DNA of 12,432 bases from JAAYKM01 sp964411235 (lineage in GTDB: Bacteria > Desulfobacterota > Syntrophia > Syntrophales > JAAYKM01): contig CAYPKE010000069.1 in assembly GCA_964411235.1 (NCBI GenBank), forward strand, positions 1 to 12,432, written 5' to 3'. This document shows, piece by piece, positions 5,679 to 12,432 of this stretch. The notes beneath the pieces were generated by a model. The model ran no database searches and was not told the origin of the DNA. It was given only the letters and a program-made list of their open reading frames with translations. Position 1 is the stretch's first letter. Each line of letters starts with the position of its first letter. Position numbers and translations under genes: made by a program.

Positions 5679-8600
5679 ATGCCGAAGCGTGAAGATATTA
5701 AAAAAATATTGATTATCGGTTCCGGGCCGATCGTCATCGGCCAGGCCTGTGAATTCGACTATTCCGGGTCACAGGCCTGCAAGGCCCTGAAAGAGGAAGG
5801 CTACCACGTCATCCTTGTCAACAGCAATCCGGCGACGATTATGACGGACCCGGAGATGGCGGACCGGACCTATATCGAACCGATTACTCCGGCCATCATT
5901 GAAAAGATCATCGAGCGGGAAAGGCCTGACGCCATCCTGCCCACCCTGGGCGGACAGACGGGATTGAATGCGGCGGTTTTTCTTGCCCGATCCGGAGTGC
6001 TCAAAAAGTATAACGTCGAGGTCCTCGGCTCCAGCCCCGAGGCGATTGCCCGGGCCGAAGACCGGGATCTGTTCAAGACGGCCATGCAGGAGATCGGTGT
6101 TGGCCTGCCTGAGAGCGGGATTGCCACGACCGTCGAAGAAGGCATGCAAATCGGCCTGCGCATCGGCTTTCCCCTGATTCTTCGCCCGGCCTTTACCCTG
6201 GGCGGGACGGGCGGCTCCATTGCCTATAACAAGGAGGAACTGGAGGCCTTCGTCGCCAAGGGGATCGAATACAGCCCCGTGGGGCAGCTTTTGGTCGAAC
6301 AGTCCGTCCTGGGATGGAAGGAGATTGAATTCGAAGTGATGCGGGACTGTGCGGACAACGTCATCATCATCACCTCGATGGAGAATATCGATCCCATGGG
6401 TGTCCATACGGGGGACAGCGCCGTCGTCGCCCCTGCCCAGACCCTGACGGCCGTGGAATACAAGCAGTTTACCGACCTCTGCCGCAAGATCATCCGCAAG
6501 ATCGATGTGACGGGAGGCGGTGTGAATATCCAGTTCGGTCAGAGCCCCGATAACGGGAAGATCGTGATTATCGAGGTCAACCCCCGCCTGTCCCGCAGTT
6601 CAGCCCTTGCCTCCAAGGCAACGGGTTTTCCCATTGCCCGGGTGGCGACGAAGCTGGCCATCGGCTATACCCTCGACGAGGTTAAAAACGACATTACGGG
6701 CAAGACGACATCGCTTTACGAGCCGACCGTGGATTACTGTGTGTTCAAGATTTCCCGGTTCACCTTCGAGAAGTTCCCCCTGGCGGACCCGACCCTCAAC
6801 ACGTCCATGAAGGCCGTTGGCGAGGCCATGTCCATCGGCAGGAACTTCAAGGAGGCGTTTCAGAAGGGCCTCCGTTCCCTGGAAACGAGCCGGTTCGGTT
6901 TCGGCGCCGACGGCAAGGATGTGCCGGTGCAGGGCGAAGAGGGGTTGGAGCGCGTCCGGGAAAAACTCCGCATCCCCAATGCGGAACGGTTTTTCTACAT
7001 ACGCTACGCCTTTCAGCTGGGATTGACCATCGACGAGATCTATGATTTGAGCCGTATCGACCGCTGGTTCCTCTTCAACATGAAGGAAATATTCGATCTG
7101 GAGCAGCAATTGTCGGAATATCGCTTCGAAGGGACGAGGCGGGAGCTCCGGGTCTGGAAGAAGGATTTTCCTGCCGAATTGCTGAGAAAGGCCAAGGAGT
7201 TCGGTTTCTCCGATGTGCAGCTGGCCCATATCCTCGGGACGCTGGAGACGGATATCGAGGAGATGCGGACCCAAAAGGCCATCCGACCCGTTTACAAGCT
7301 GGTAGACACCTGCGCCGGCGAATTTGCCGCGGAAAAGCCCTATTATTACTCTTCTTACGAATCGGTGGAGGAGAGCATCCGCAGCGGGAGGCCCAAAGTG
7401 GTTATCCTGGGGGGTGGTCCGAACCGGATCGGCCAGGGCATCGAGTTCGATTACTGCTGTGTCCACGCATCACTTGCCCTGCGCGAGCTGGGTTACGAGA
7501 GCATCATGGTCAACAGCAACCCGGAAACCGTCAGCACCGATTACGACACGTCGGACAAGCTCTATTTCGAGCCCCTGACCCGGGAGGACGTGCTCAACAT
7601 CATCAAGCTGGAAAAGCCCGTAGGGGTGATCGTGCAGTTCGGCGGCCAGACGCCCCTGAACCTGGCGGTACCCCTGGAAAAGGCCGGCGTGCCGATCTGG
7701 GGCACCACGCCGGACAGCATCGACCGGGCGGAGGACCGCAAGCGTTTCCAGGTTCTCCTGAAGAAGCTGAACCTGATCCAGCCCGAAAACGGGACGGCCC
7801 GTTCCTTCATCGAGGCCAGGAAGGTGGCGAACCGCATCGGGTACCCCGTCGTCGTGCGCCCCTCTTACGTGCTGGGCGGCCGGGCCATGGAGATCGTCTT
7901 CGACGACGAGGCCCTGGAAGAGTTCATGAAAAAGGCGATGCATGTATCACCGGAACACCCGATCCTCATCGACAAGTTTCTCGAGGATGCCATTGAAATC
8001 GATGTGGATGCCATTTCCGACGGCGAGACGACGGTTATCGGCGGGCTCCTGGAGCATATCGAGGAGGCGGGGATTCATTCGGGCGACAGCGCGTCCGTCA
8101 TGCCGCCCCACACGCTGGACAGCAAGCTGGTCGAAACCATCAAGGAAAACACCTACGCCCTGGCGCGGGAGCTGCAGGTCAAGGGACTGATGAACATCCA
8201 GTACGCCATCCGCAACGACATCATCTACGTCCTGGAGGTGAATCCGCGGGCTTCCCGGACCGTTCCCTTCGTCAGCAAGGTGACGGGGGTTCCCTTGGCG
8301 AACCTGGCCACCCAGATCATGGCGGGGAAAACGCTCGAGGAACTGGGCTTTACAGAGGAAGTGGAGGTAAACCACGTGGCGGTGAAGGAGTCGGTCTTTC
8401 CCTTCTCGCGGTTCCCCGGGGTGGATGCGATCCTGGGGCCGGAGATGAAGTCCACCGGCGAGGTCATGGGGATCGATGCCACCTTCGGCATGGCCTTTGC
8501 GAAATCGCAGATTGCGGCGGGAACGATTCTGCCGTCGTCCGGCAAGGTCTTCCTTAGCGTGAACAACAAGGACAAGCGTCAGATCGTCTTTCTGGCCAAG

Positions 8601-8939
8601 GAGCTGGAGCATCTCGGGTTCTCGATCGTTGCGACCGGCGGAACGGCGACAGTGCTGAAAAACAACGACATCGCCGTGACGGTTCTGCCCAAGATCTACG
8701 AGGGACGGCCGAACGTCATCGATCTGATGAAAAACCGGGAAATCGCCATGATCATCAACACGTCGAGCGGCAAGAAGACCCGGGAGGATACGGCCATTAT
8801 CCGTTCCACCGCAGTCTTCCACAGCGTCCCCCTGGTGACGACCCTGCCGGGGGCCCAGGCGGCGGTGAACGCCATCAAAGCCCTGAAGAAGGGGGAAACC
8901 TCGGTGAAAACGATCCAGGAATACCACCGGGAAATCTGA
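5679..8939 (+). CDS. carB: Carbamoyl-phosphate synthase large subunit (CarB)
   Basis: This subunit uses two ATP to turn bicarbonate and ammonia into carbamoyl phosphate. At 1086 residues it is full length (E. coli 1073) and has the internal duplication of the family. The first half starts ILIIGSGPIVIGQACEFDYS and the second restarts with VVILGGGPNRIGQGIEFDYC; each is followed by a VNSNP segment and an ATP-grasp domain (FTLGGTGGS in the first, YVLGGRAM in the second, each with a VNPR metal/ATP-site motif). The helical oligomerisation region is about residues 405-555. A C-terminal MGS-type allosteric domain runs from about 955 to the end (VATGGTATVL, NTSSGKKTREDT). Nothing essential appears missing, in contrast to CarA. 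The ATG at 5679 has only a weak purine stretch (TTAAGAG, with GGG further up), so translation may be modest. The 100-base gap after carA holds a small GC hairpin (5598-5611) but no terminator, so the two are probably co-transcribed. Confidence 0.97.
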   Translation: MPKREDIKKILIIGSGPIVIGQACEFDYSGSQACKALKEEGYHVILVNSNPATIMTDPEMADRTYIEPITPAIIEKIIERERPDAILPTLGGQTGLNAAVFLARSGVLKKYNVEVLGSSPEAIARAEDRDLFKTAMQEIGVGLPESGIATTVEEGMQIGLRIGFPLILRPAFTLGGTGGSIAYNKEELEAFVAKGIEYSPVGQLLVEQSVLGWKEIEFEVMRDCADNVIIITSMENIDPMGVHTGDSAVVAPAQTLTAVEYKQFTDLCRKIIRKIDVTGGGVNIQFGQSPDNGKIVIIEVNPRLSRSSALASKATGFPIARVATKLAIGYTLDEVKNDITGKTTSLYEPTVDYCVFKISRFTFEKFPLADPTLNTSMKAVGEAMSIGRNFKEAFQKGLRSLETSRFGFGADGKDVPVQGEEGLERVREKLRIPNAERFFYIRYAFQLGLTIDEIYDLSRIDRWFLFNMKEIFDLEQQLSEYRFEGTRRELRVWKKDFPAELLRKAKEFGFSDVQLAHILGTLETDIEEMRTQKAIRPVYKLVDTCAGEFAAEKPYYYSSYESVEESIRSGRPKVVILGGGPNRIGQGIEFDYCCVHASLALRELGYESIMVNSNPETVSTDYDTSDKLYFEPLTREDVLNIIKLEKPVGVIVQFGGQTPLNLAVPLEKAGVPIWGTTPDSIDRAEDRKRFQVLLKKLNLIQPENGTARSFIEARKVANRIGYPVVVRPSYVLGGRAMEIVFDDEALEEFMKKAMHVSPEHPILIDKFLEDAIEIDVDAISDGETTVIGGLLEHIEEAGIHSGDSASVMPPHTLDSKLVETIKENTYALARELQVKGLMNIQYAIRNDIIYVLEVNPRASRTVPFVSKVTGVPLANLATQIMAGKTLEELGFTEEVEVNHVAVKESVFPFSRFPGVDAILGPEMKSTGEVMGIDATFGMAFAKSQIAAGTILPSSGKVFLSVNNKDKRQIVFLAKELEHLGFSIVATGGTATVLKNNDIAVTVLPKIYEGRPNVIDLMKNREIAMIINTSSGKKTREDTAIIRSTAVFHSVPLVTTLPGAQAAVNAIKALKKGETSVKTIQEYHREI

Positions 8940-9073
8940 CAGGCAGGTGCCGGGGGAGACGAAACGGCATCGGCGGAGCGCCTTTCGTCCGGTAAAAGAA
9001 GACATGACCCGGTGCCGCGGAGGCACGGCGGGAAAATAAGACAGAGGCATCATATAAAGCAGAGAAAGGATGA

Positions 9074-9271
9074 ATGAATTTGGAAGTTAAAGTATTCGAC
9101 AACGATGTGGAAAAGGCCCTGAAGATCCTGAAGAACAAGCTTTCCAAAAGCGGGTTGTTCAAGGAATTGAAGGTTCGCCGGGCGTATGAAAAACCTTCCG
9201 TGAAGAAGAAGCGGAAGACCATCGAGGCCCGTCGCCGACTGGCCAAGGTTCAGCGCAGACGAAGCTCGTAA
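9074..9271 (+). CDS. rpsU: Ribosomal protein S21 (bS21)
   Basis: A small basic protein of the 30S subunit platform that helps initiation. The 65 residues show the S21 pattern: LEVKVFDNDVEKALKILKNKLSKSGLFKELKVRRAYEKPSVKKKRK, written here in parts as VFDNDVEKALKILK, then RRAYEKPSVKKKRK and a very basic C-terminal tail rich in Arg and Lys (EARRRLAKVQRRRSS). The start is uncertain. The ATG at 9074 has AAAGGA (9065-9070) only three bases away, whereas the in-frame TTG at 9080 has ideal nine-base spacing and would begin MEVKVFDN, like many S21 proteins. The gap after carB (8940-9073) has a GTGCC-GCGGA-GGCAC hairpin (9012-9026) without a T-run. rpsU may be read through from carB, or it may have a promoter that I cannot identify. 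Confidence 0.95.
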   Translation: MNLEVKVFDNDVEKALKILKNKLSKSGLFKELKVRRAYEKPSVKKKRKTIEARRRLAKVQRRRSS

Positions 9272-9288
9272 GGGATCGTTTTATCCCT
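9271..9288 (+). other. Stem-loop overlapping the rpsU stop codon
   Basis: AGGGAT (9271-9276) and ATCCCT (9283-9288) form a perfect six-base stem with a CGTTTT loop. The first arm begins at the last base of the rpsU TAA. No T-run follows, so it is more likely a 3' mRNA-stabilising structure than a strong terminator. Confidence 0.4.
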
Positions 9289-9454
9289 GAAAATACGGGG
9301 CCCGGATGTGCCGAGAAGCGCCGGGGCGGACGGTTGGGGTTTGTCTCGCCGCCGGGGATGTCCAGAAGGCACACTTTCCGCACAACGGGTGCGAGGATGG
9401 AACGCAAGCCCGCACAGGTCCGAAAGGGCTGGAATGCTGCAACGGGAGAGAACC

Positions 9455-10111
9455 ATGCTGGAAGACAGACAGTATCTGATCGACAATCTGACACCGGAGG
9501 AGTCGTGGCGCATTTTCCGGATCATGGCGGAGTTTGTCGATGCCATCGATACCTTGTCCCGCGTCAAGCGGGCGGTCACGATTTTCGGTTCGGCCCGGGT
9601 CAAACCGGATAACCCGTACTACGAGAAAGCCCGTTACCTGGCGGCGCGCCTGGCCAAATCCGGCTTCAGCGTCATCACAGGCGGCGGGCCCGGCATCATG
9701 GAAGCGGCCAACCGGGGCGCAGCGGAGGCGGGCGGCACGTCCGTCGGCATGAATATCCAGCTTCCCTTCGAGCAGAAACCCAACCCCTACGCCAACATTG
9801 CCATCAACTACCATTATTTCTTCATCCGCAAGGTCATGTTCGTCAAATATGCCATGGCCTACGTCATCCTGCCCGGCGGGTACGGAACGATGGACGAGCT
9901 CTTCGAAGCCCTGACGCTGATCCAGACGAAGCGCATCAAGGGTTTTCCCGTGATCCTGATGGGCAGCGATTACTGGCGGGGTCTGATCCAGTGGCTGCGC
10001 AACACGATGGTCAAGGAGGACATGATCCTGAAGGAGGATCTGGATCTGATCAAGATCATCGACGATCCCGACGAGGCCGTCAAGCACATCAAGAAATTCG
10101 TCATCCTGTAA
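9455..10111 (+). CDS. LOG-family (TIGR00730) Rossmann-fold protein
   Basis: This 218-residue soluble protein belongs to the LOG family, whose characterised members hydrolyse nucleoside 5'-monophosphates to base and ribose 5-phosphate. Homologues are often wrongly named lysine decarboxylase. The signatures are GSARVKPDNPYY (45-56), ITGGGPGIMEAANRG (74-88) and LPGGYGTMDELFEAL (139-153). The last is the PGGxGTxxE phosphoribohydrolase motif with its catalytic Glu at 148. The conserved Arg125/Lys126 in FIRKVMF are also present. The ATG at 9455 was chosen because GGGAG (9444-9448) lies six bases upstream and because conserved sequence begins soon after. The open frame reaches 9308, but the extra residues look random. 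An in-frame ATG at 9434 would add seven residues. The bacterial substrate is not predictable from sequence. The 183 bases between rpsU and this gene hold only the stem-loop listed above. Confidence 0.9.
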   Translation: MLEDRQYLIDNLTPEESWRIFRIMAEFVDAIDTLSRVKRAVTIFGSARVKPDNPYYEKARYLAARLAKSGFSVITGGGPGIMEAANRGAAEAGGTSVGMNIQLPFEQKPNPYANIAINYHYFFIRKVMFVKYAMAYVILPGGYGTMDELFEALTLIQTKRIKGFPVILMGSDYWRGLIQWLRNTMVKEDMILKEDLDLIKIIDDPDEAVKHIKKFVIL

Positions 10112-10177
10112 ACGGCGGAGACTGCCGCGCTGTAAAGCGCATAGGGCGGAGGCCGGGCGAGCCTTTACCGCATTCCC

Positions 10178-10320
10178 GGCTTAGAGACTGTGTCTTAATA
10201 CCTGTTTTAAGTTCGTGGTCATTCTGAACAAAGTGAAGAATCTCATAATTCCTGAATGTTAAAAACATGGATTCTTCGGCTGGCGCCTCAGAATGACATT
10301 GCGACACAGTCTCTCAAGCC
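10178..10320. repeat. Nested palindromic repeat element, MITE-like
   Basis: The ends are inverted: AGAGACTGTGTC (10183-10194) and GACACAGTCTCT (10303-10314) are perfect 12-base complements. They extend outward to GGCTT (10178-10182) and AAGCC (10316-10320) with one bulged base. Inside are two more perfect pairs: GTCATTCTGA (10218-10227) with TCAGAATGAC (10288-10297), and GAAGAATC (10235-10242) with GATTCTTC (10270-10277). The whole could fold as one long hairpin. It has no coding capacity. The inner cattctga...gaagaatc pattern is a familiar dispersed palindrome in anaerobic bacterial genomes, as far as I recall. No clear target-site duplication is seen. It sits in the LOG-holA gap, about 50 bases before the holA start, and it disrupts the upstream part of that open frame, which argues against the earlier start at 10293. 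Confidence 0.8.
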
Positions 10321-10370
10321 CGCCGTCATCAACCCAACGCAACCGACGACAAGCAAGGGGGCTTTTTTTC

Positions 10371-11762
10371 ATGCGTTCGGACACGGGTGGTACCGATCAT
10401 GATCGCGTTCTGACCGACATCGGGCAGGGGCGCCTCCAACCCGTCTATCTGCTGTACGGTGAGGAGGAGTTTCTCCTGGAATCAACCCTTACGGCCATGA
10501 TCGACGCGATCATTCCCGCGGCAGATCGTGAACTCGGACTTGTCTCACTGGCCGGGGGACCGGACGAAGCGGAGCGTATCTGTGCCGAACTGGTTGCGCC
10601 TTCCCTGTTCGGGGGACGCAAACTGGTGGTCGTCCGCGGCAGCCATCTGTTCCTTTCCCGACAGACACTGGCACCCCTGGTAAGAACCGTCCGCGAAAAA
10701 CTGGACAAGCACCCTTCCCAGGCGATAGCGGCTTTTCTGAGCTTCATCGAGCTGGCAGGCTGGAAGCTGGAAGACCTTGACGGCGACGGCTGGAAGGCCA
10801 TTCGGGACGAGGAGTGGGACCGCCTGGTCGAAGGAGAGGGAAAAGACGACCGTCCGATTTGGCTTCCCCGCGTGCTCGACCTGTGCCGGAACGGCGGGAT
10901 TGCCCGGTCGGGGTCCCGCAGGGATGAAACACGGCTGGAGGACCTTCTCGCACGGCGGATGCCACCGGAAAATTTCCTGATTCTCGTTTCCGAAACGGTG
11001 GACCGGCGGAAAAAACTCTTCAAGATCGTTTCCGAAAGCGGGAAGGTGCTTCACTTCACCAAAGTCAAGGGCGACCGGAACCAGAAAGAGCGGCTGATGG
11101 CGCAGGTGCGGAGGATGCTGGACGAGAAGGGGAAGCGCCTGACGCCGGACGCTTGGGAAGCCCTGGGGCGGAAAACGGGGTATGACTTGCGCGAGTCCGT
11201 CCAGGCCGTCGAGAAGCTCGTCATGTTCAGCGGCGACAAAGGGACGATCGAGGGGGCGGACGTCGACGCGGTGGTCGGAAAGTCCCGCGAGGGCAGCGTC
11301 TTCGAACTTATGACGGCCATGACGGAACGGGACCTGTCCGCGAGTCTTGCCGTCTTCCATGATCTGCTCTTTCAGGGGGAGGCGCCCCTGATGGTTCTGG
11401 CGATGATCGGCCGGGAAATCCGGCATCTCCTGCAGGCGAGGCTGATTTTCGATGCCGGCTTGCTGAAGGGATTCCGGAACGACATGGACTATGGTGCATT
11501 CCAGCGTAACGTTTATCCCGTCCTGAAAGAGATGGCGTCCCGGGGCGGCAGGAAAGACATGGGCCTCGTCAGCCGTCATCCCTACGTCGCCTTTCAGGCC
11601 CTGAAAAATGCCCGCCGTTTCCGTCAGGATGAACTGCTCGGCCATCTCGAAGACCTGGTGCGGATCGATCTGCTCCTGAAGTCGACTTCCCGGGATGAAC
11701 GTCTCCTGGTCGAACGGTTTCTGATTGCCTTCTGCACAACGGATATGCCTCAGGGGGCATGA
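10371..11762 (+). CDS. holA: DNA polymerase III delta subunit (HolA), with an internal extension
   Basis: HolA opens the beta sliding clamp as part of the clamp-loader complex. The 463-residue protein has the family N-terminus (QPVYLLYGEEEFLLE, 23-37) and APSLFGGRKLVVVRG (76-90), the beta-binding and AAA+-like region. It also has FLILVSETVDRRKKLFK (202-218) and a helical C-terminal domain (LMTAMTERDLSASLAVFHDL, LAMIGREIRHLLQARL, then DLLLKSTSRDERLLVERFL). Usual length is about 330-350 residues. The excess is mainly in a charged segment at roughly 100-188 (LEDLDGDGWKAIRDEEWDRL, EGEGKDDRP) between the first subdomain's strands. The ATG at 10371 has AAGGGGG (10355-10361) nine bases upstream. An upstream frame reaches 10293 but runs through the palindromic repeat, so it is rejected. 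The minus-strand ORF of 602 codons over this region is a shadow. Confidence 0.9.
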   Translation: MRSDTGGTDHDRVLTDIGQGRLQPVYLLYGEEEFLLESTLTAMIDAIIPAADRELGLVSLAGGPDEAERICAELVAPSLFGGRKLVVVRGSHLFLSRQTLAPLVRTVREKLDKHPSQAIAAFLSFIELAGWKLEDLDGDGWKAIRDEEWDRLVEGEGKDDRPIWLPRVLDLCRNGGIARSGSRRDETRLEDLLARRMPPENFLILVSETVDRRKKLFKIVSESGKVLHFTKVKGDRNQKERLMAQVRRMLDEKGKRLTPDAWEALGRKTGYDLRESVQAVEKLVMFSGDKGTIEGADVDAVVGKSREGSVFELMTAMTERDLSASLAVFHDLLFQGEAPLMVLAMIGREIRHLLQARLIFDAGLLKGFRNDMDYGAFQRNVYPVLKEMASRGGRKDMGLVSRHPYVAFQALKNARRFRQDELLGHLEDLVRIDLLLKSTSRDERLLVERFLIAFCTTDMPQGA

Positions 11763-11833
11763 GGCGCACCCGCCGTCAGTCCGGCCGGAAGGCTTTTGCC
11801 GCAGCGAAGGTCCGGCGGAAGGGCAAATAATCA

Positions 11834-11863
11834 TTGACTTCCCGCTCCCGTATCTGGTACGTA
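11834..11863 (+). promoter_or_regulatory. Weak candidate promoter before the 3-hydroxyacyl-CoA dehydrogenase
   Basis: TTGACT (11834-11839) matches five of six -35 positions. After 18 bases comes TACGTA (11858-11863), preceded by TG as in extended -10 sites, but the -10 match is poor. The 168-base gap after holA and the change of functional theme argue for a new transcription start somewhere here. Confidence 0.25.
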
Positions 11864-11930
11864 CCGGACGCTGCGGGGATTCTCTGAATAAAGATAACGA
11901 TCCGAAATATTTACAGGAAGGAGTATGATC

Positions 11931-12432
11931 ATGGAAATTAAGAACGTATGTGTGCTGGGCGCCGGCCTCATGGGCAGCGGCATTGCCCAGGTGTCTGCCC
12001 AGGCGGGTTTTCAGGTGACCATGCGGGATATTGAGCAGCGCTTCATCGACGGCGGCATGAACACGATCCGCAAGAACCTCGGCCGGGAAGTCGAGAAGGG
12101 CAAGCGGACCCAGGAAGACATGGATGCCGTCATGGCGCGGATCAAGCCGACGCTCGACCTGAAAGAGGCGGCGGGCAGCGCCGACGTGGTGGTCGAAGTG
12201 GTCGTGGAAGTCCTGAACATCAAGAAGCAGGTATACAAGGAACTCCAGGAAGTCGTGCCGGCGCATTGCCTGTTCTTCACCAACACCTCCGGTCTCAGCA
12301 TCACCGAAATGGCCTCCCTCACGGACCGTCCGGACCGCTTCATCGGCACCCACTTCTTCAACCCCGTGCCGGTGATGAAGCTCATGGAGCTCATCCTGGG
12401 CTACGAGACATCCCCGGAGACCCTGGCCATTG
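11931..12432 (+). CDS. hbd: 3-Hydroxybutyryl-CoA dehydrogenase, 3' end beyond the window
   Basis: An NAD-dependent enzyme interconverting (S)-3-hydroxyacyl-CoA and 3-oxoacyl-CoA in beta-oxidation or butyrate-type metabolism. The visible 167 residues form the N-terminal Rossmann domain: the dinucleotide motif GAGLMGSGIAQ (10-20), Asp33 after the second strand (NAD preference), and TNTSGLSITEMA (117-128). The catalytic His141 follows in IGTHFFNPVPVMKLME. In the clostridial enzyme the catalytic Ser is the first of TSSL; here TSGL keeps it as Ser120 while the second Ser is Gly. The ATG at 11931 was chosen because AAGGAG (11918-11923) lies seven bases upstream; the in-frame ATG at 11925 is too close to it. 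Family members are about 280-290 residues, so about 120 residues are cut off by the window edge. Such enzymes are abundant in syntrophic fatty- and aromatic-acid degraders, consistent with the suggested host. hbd and paaH are equally possible names. Confidence 0.92.
   Translation, partial: MEIKNVCVLGAGLMGSGIAQVSAQAGFQVTMRDIEQRFIDGGMNTIRKNLGREVEKGKRTQEDMDAVMARIKPTLDLKEAAGSADVVVEVVVEVLNIKKQVYKELQEVVPAHCLFFTNTSGLSITEMASLTDRPDRFIGTHFFNPVPVMKLMELILGYETSPETLAI

Noticed and set aside
9308..9454. 49-residue N-terminal extension of the LOG protein
   Set aside because: The residues are Arg/Gly-rich without family similarity, and a good ribosome site lies six bases before the ATG at 9455.
10127..10140. 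GCGCT-GTAA-AGCGC hairpin after the LOG gene as a terminator
   Set aside because: The stem is five base pairs with a GNRA loop but no T-run follows, so termination is not supported.
10293..10370. Upstream extension of holA to an ATG at 10293
   Set aside because: These codons lie partly in the arm of the palindromic repeat and encode unconserved sequence; the ATG at 10371 has a well-placed AAGGGGG.
10545..12353. 602-codon open frame on the minus strand across holA and the dehydrogenase
   Set aside because: It crosses two clear plus-strand genes and an intergenic gap, has no recognisable domain, and reflects the GC-rich third-codon-position bias that opens antisense frames.

Overview
The window reads as ordinary chromosome of a GC-rich anaerobic bacterium of the former Deltaproteobacteria, most likely a Syntrophales/Syntrophus-like organism. 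This rests on recalled protein family style (carAB, rpsU, LOG protein, holA, 3-hydroxyacyl-CoA dehydrogenase) and not on any database search. No tRNA, rRNA, CRISPR array, transposase or integrase is visible.

Layout. On the minus strand at the left edge is the start of a FimT/GspH-type prepilin (305 to <1), with a possible sigma-54 promoter upstream. After a divergent gap, a plus-strand cluster runs from a sigma-70-like promoter (777-805): a TPR protein, an M24B Xaa-Pro peptidase (one-base overlap), a GcvH-like lipoyl carrier and a LipM-type octanoyltransferase. A 567-base gap follows. It holds a promoter, a structured stretch ending in an intrinsic terminator (T8 at 4299-4306), a strong stem-loop and a short direct repeat. 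Then come carA and carB (carbamoyl-phosphate synthase), rpsU (ribosomal protein S21), a LOG-family Rossmann-fold protein, a 143-base nested palindromic element, holA (DNA polymerase III delta) and the 5' part of a 3-hydroxybutyryl-CoA dehydrogenase that runs off the right edge.

How the genes work together. GcvH and LipM form a plausible pair: LipM would load octanoate from acyl-ACP onto the carrier, and a lipoyl synthase elsewhere would finish the cofactor. No gcvT or gcvP is present here, and the carrier's lipoyl-lysine loop is unusual. carAB would supply carbamoyl phosphate for pyrimidines and arginine.

The most notable observation is that the CarA small subunit is full length and intact in frame but lacks the whole glutaminase catalytic triad. 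The nucleophilic Cys is Ala244, the His is Thr329 and the Glu is Met331. Several glutamine-pocket residues are also changed, while the adjacent CarB looks complete. This suggests a carbamoyl-phosphate synthase fed by free ammonia, with CarA kept as a structural or regulatory subunit. That is inference and has not been tested.
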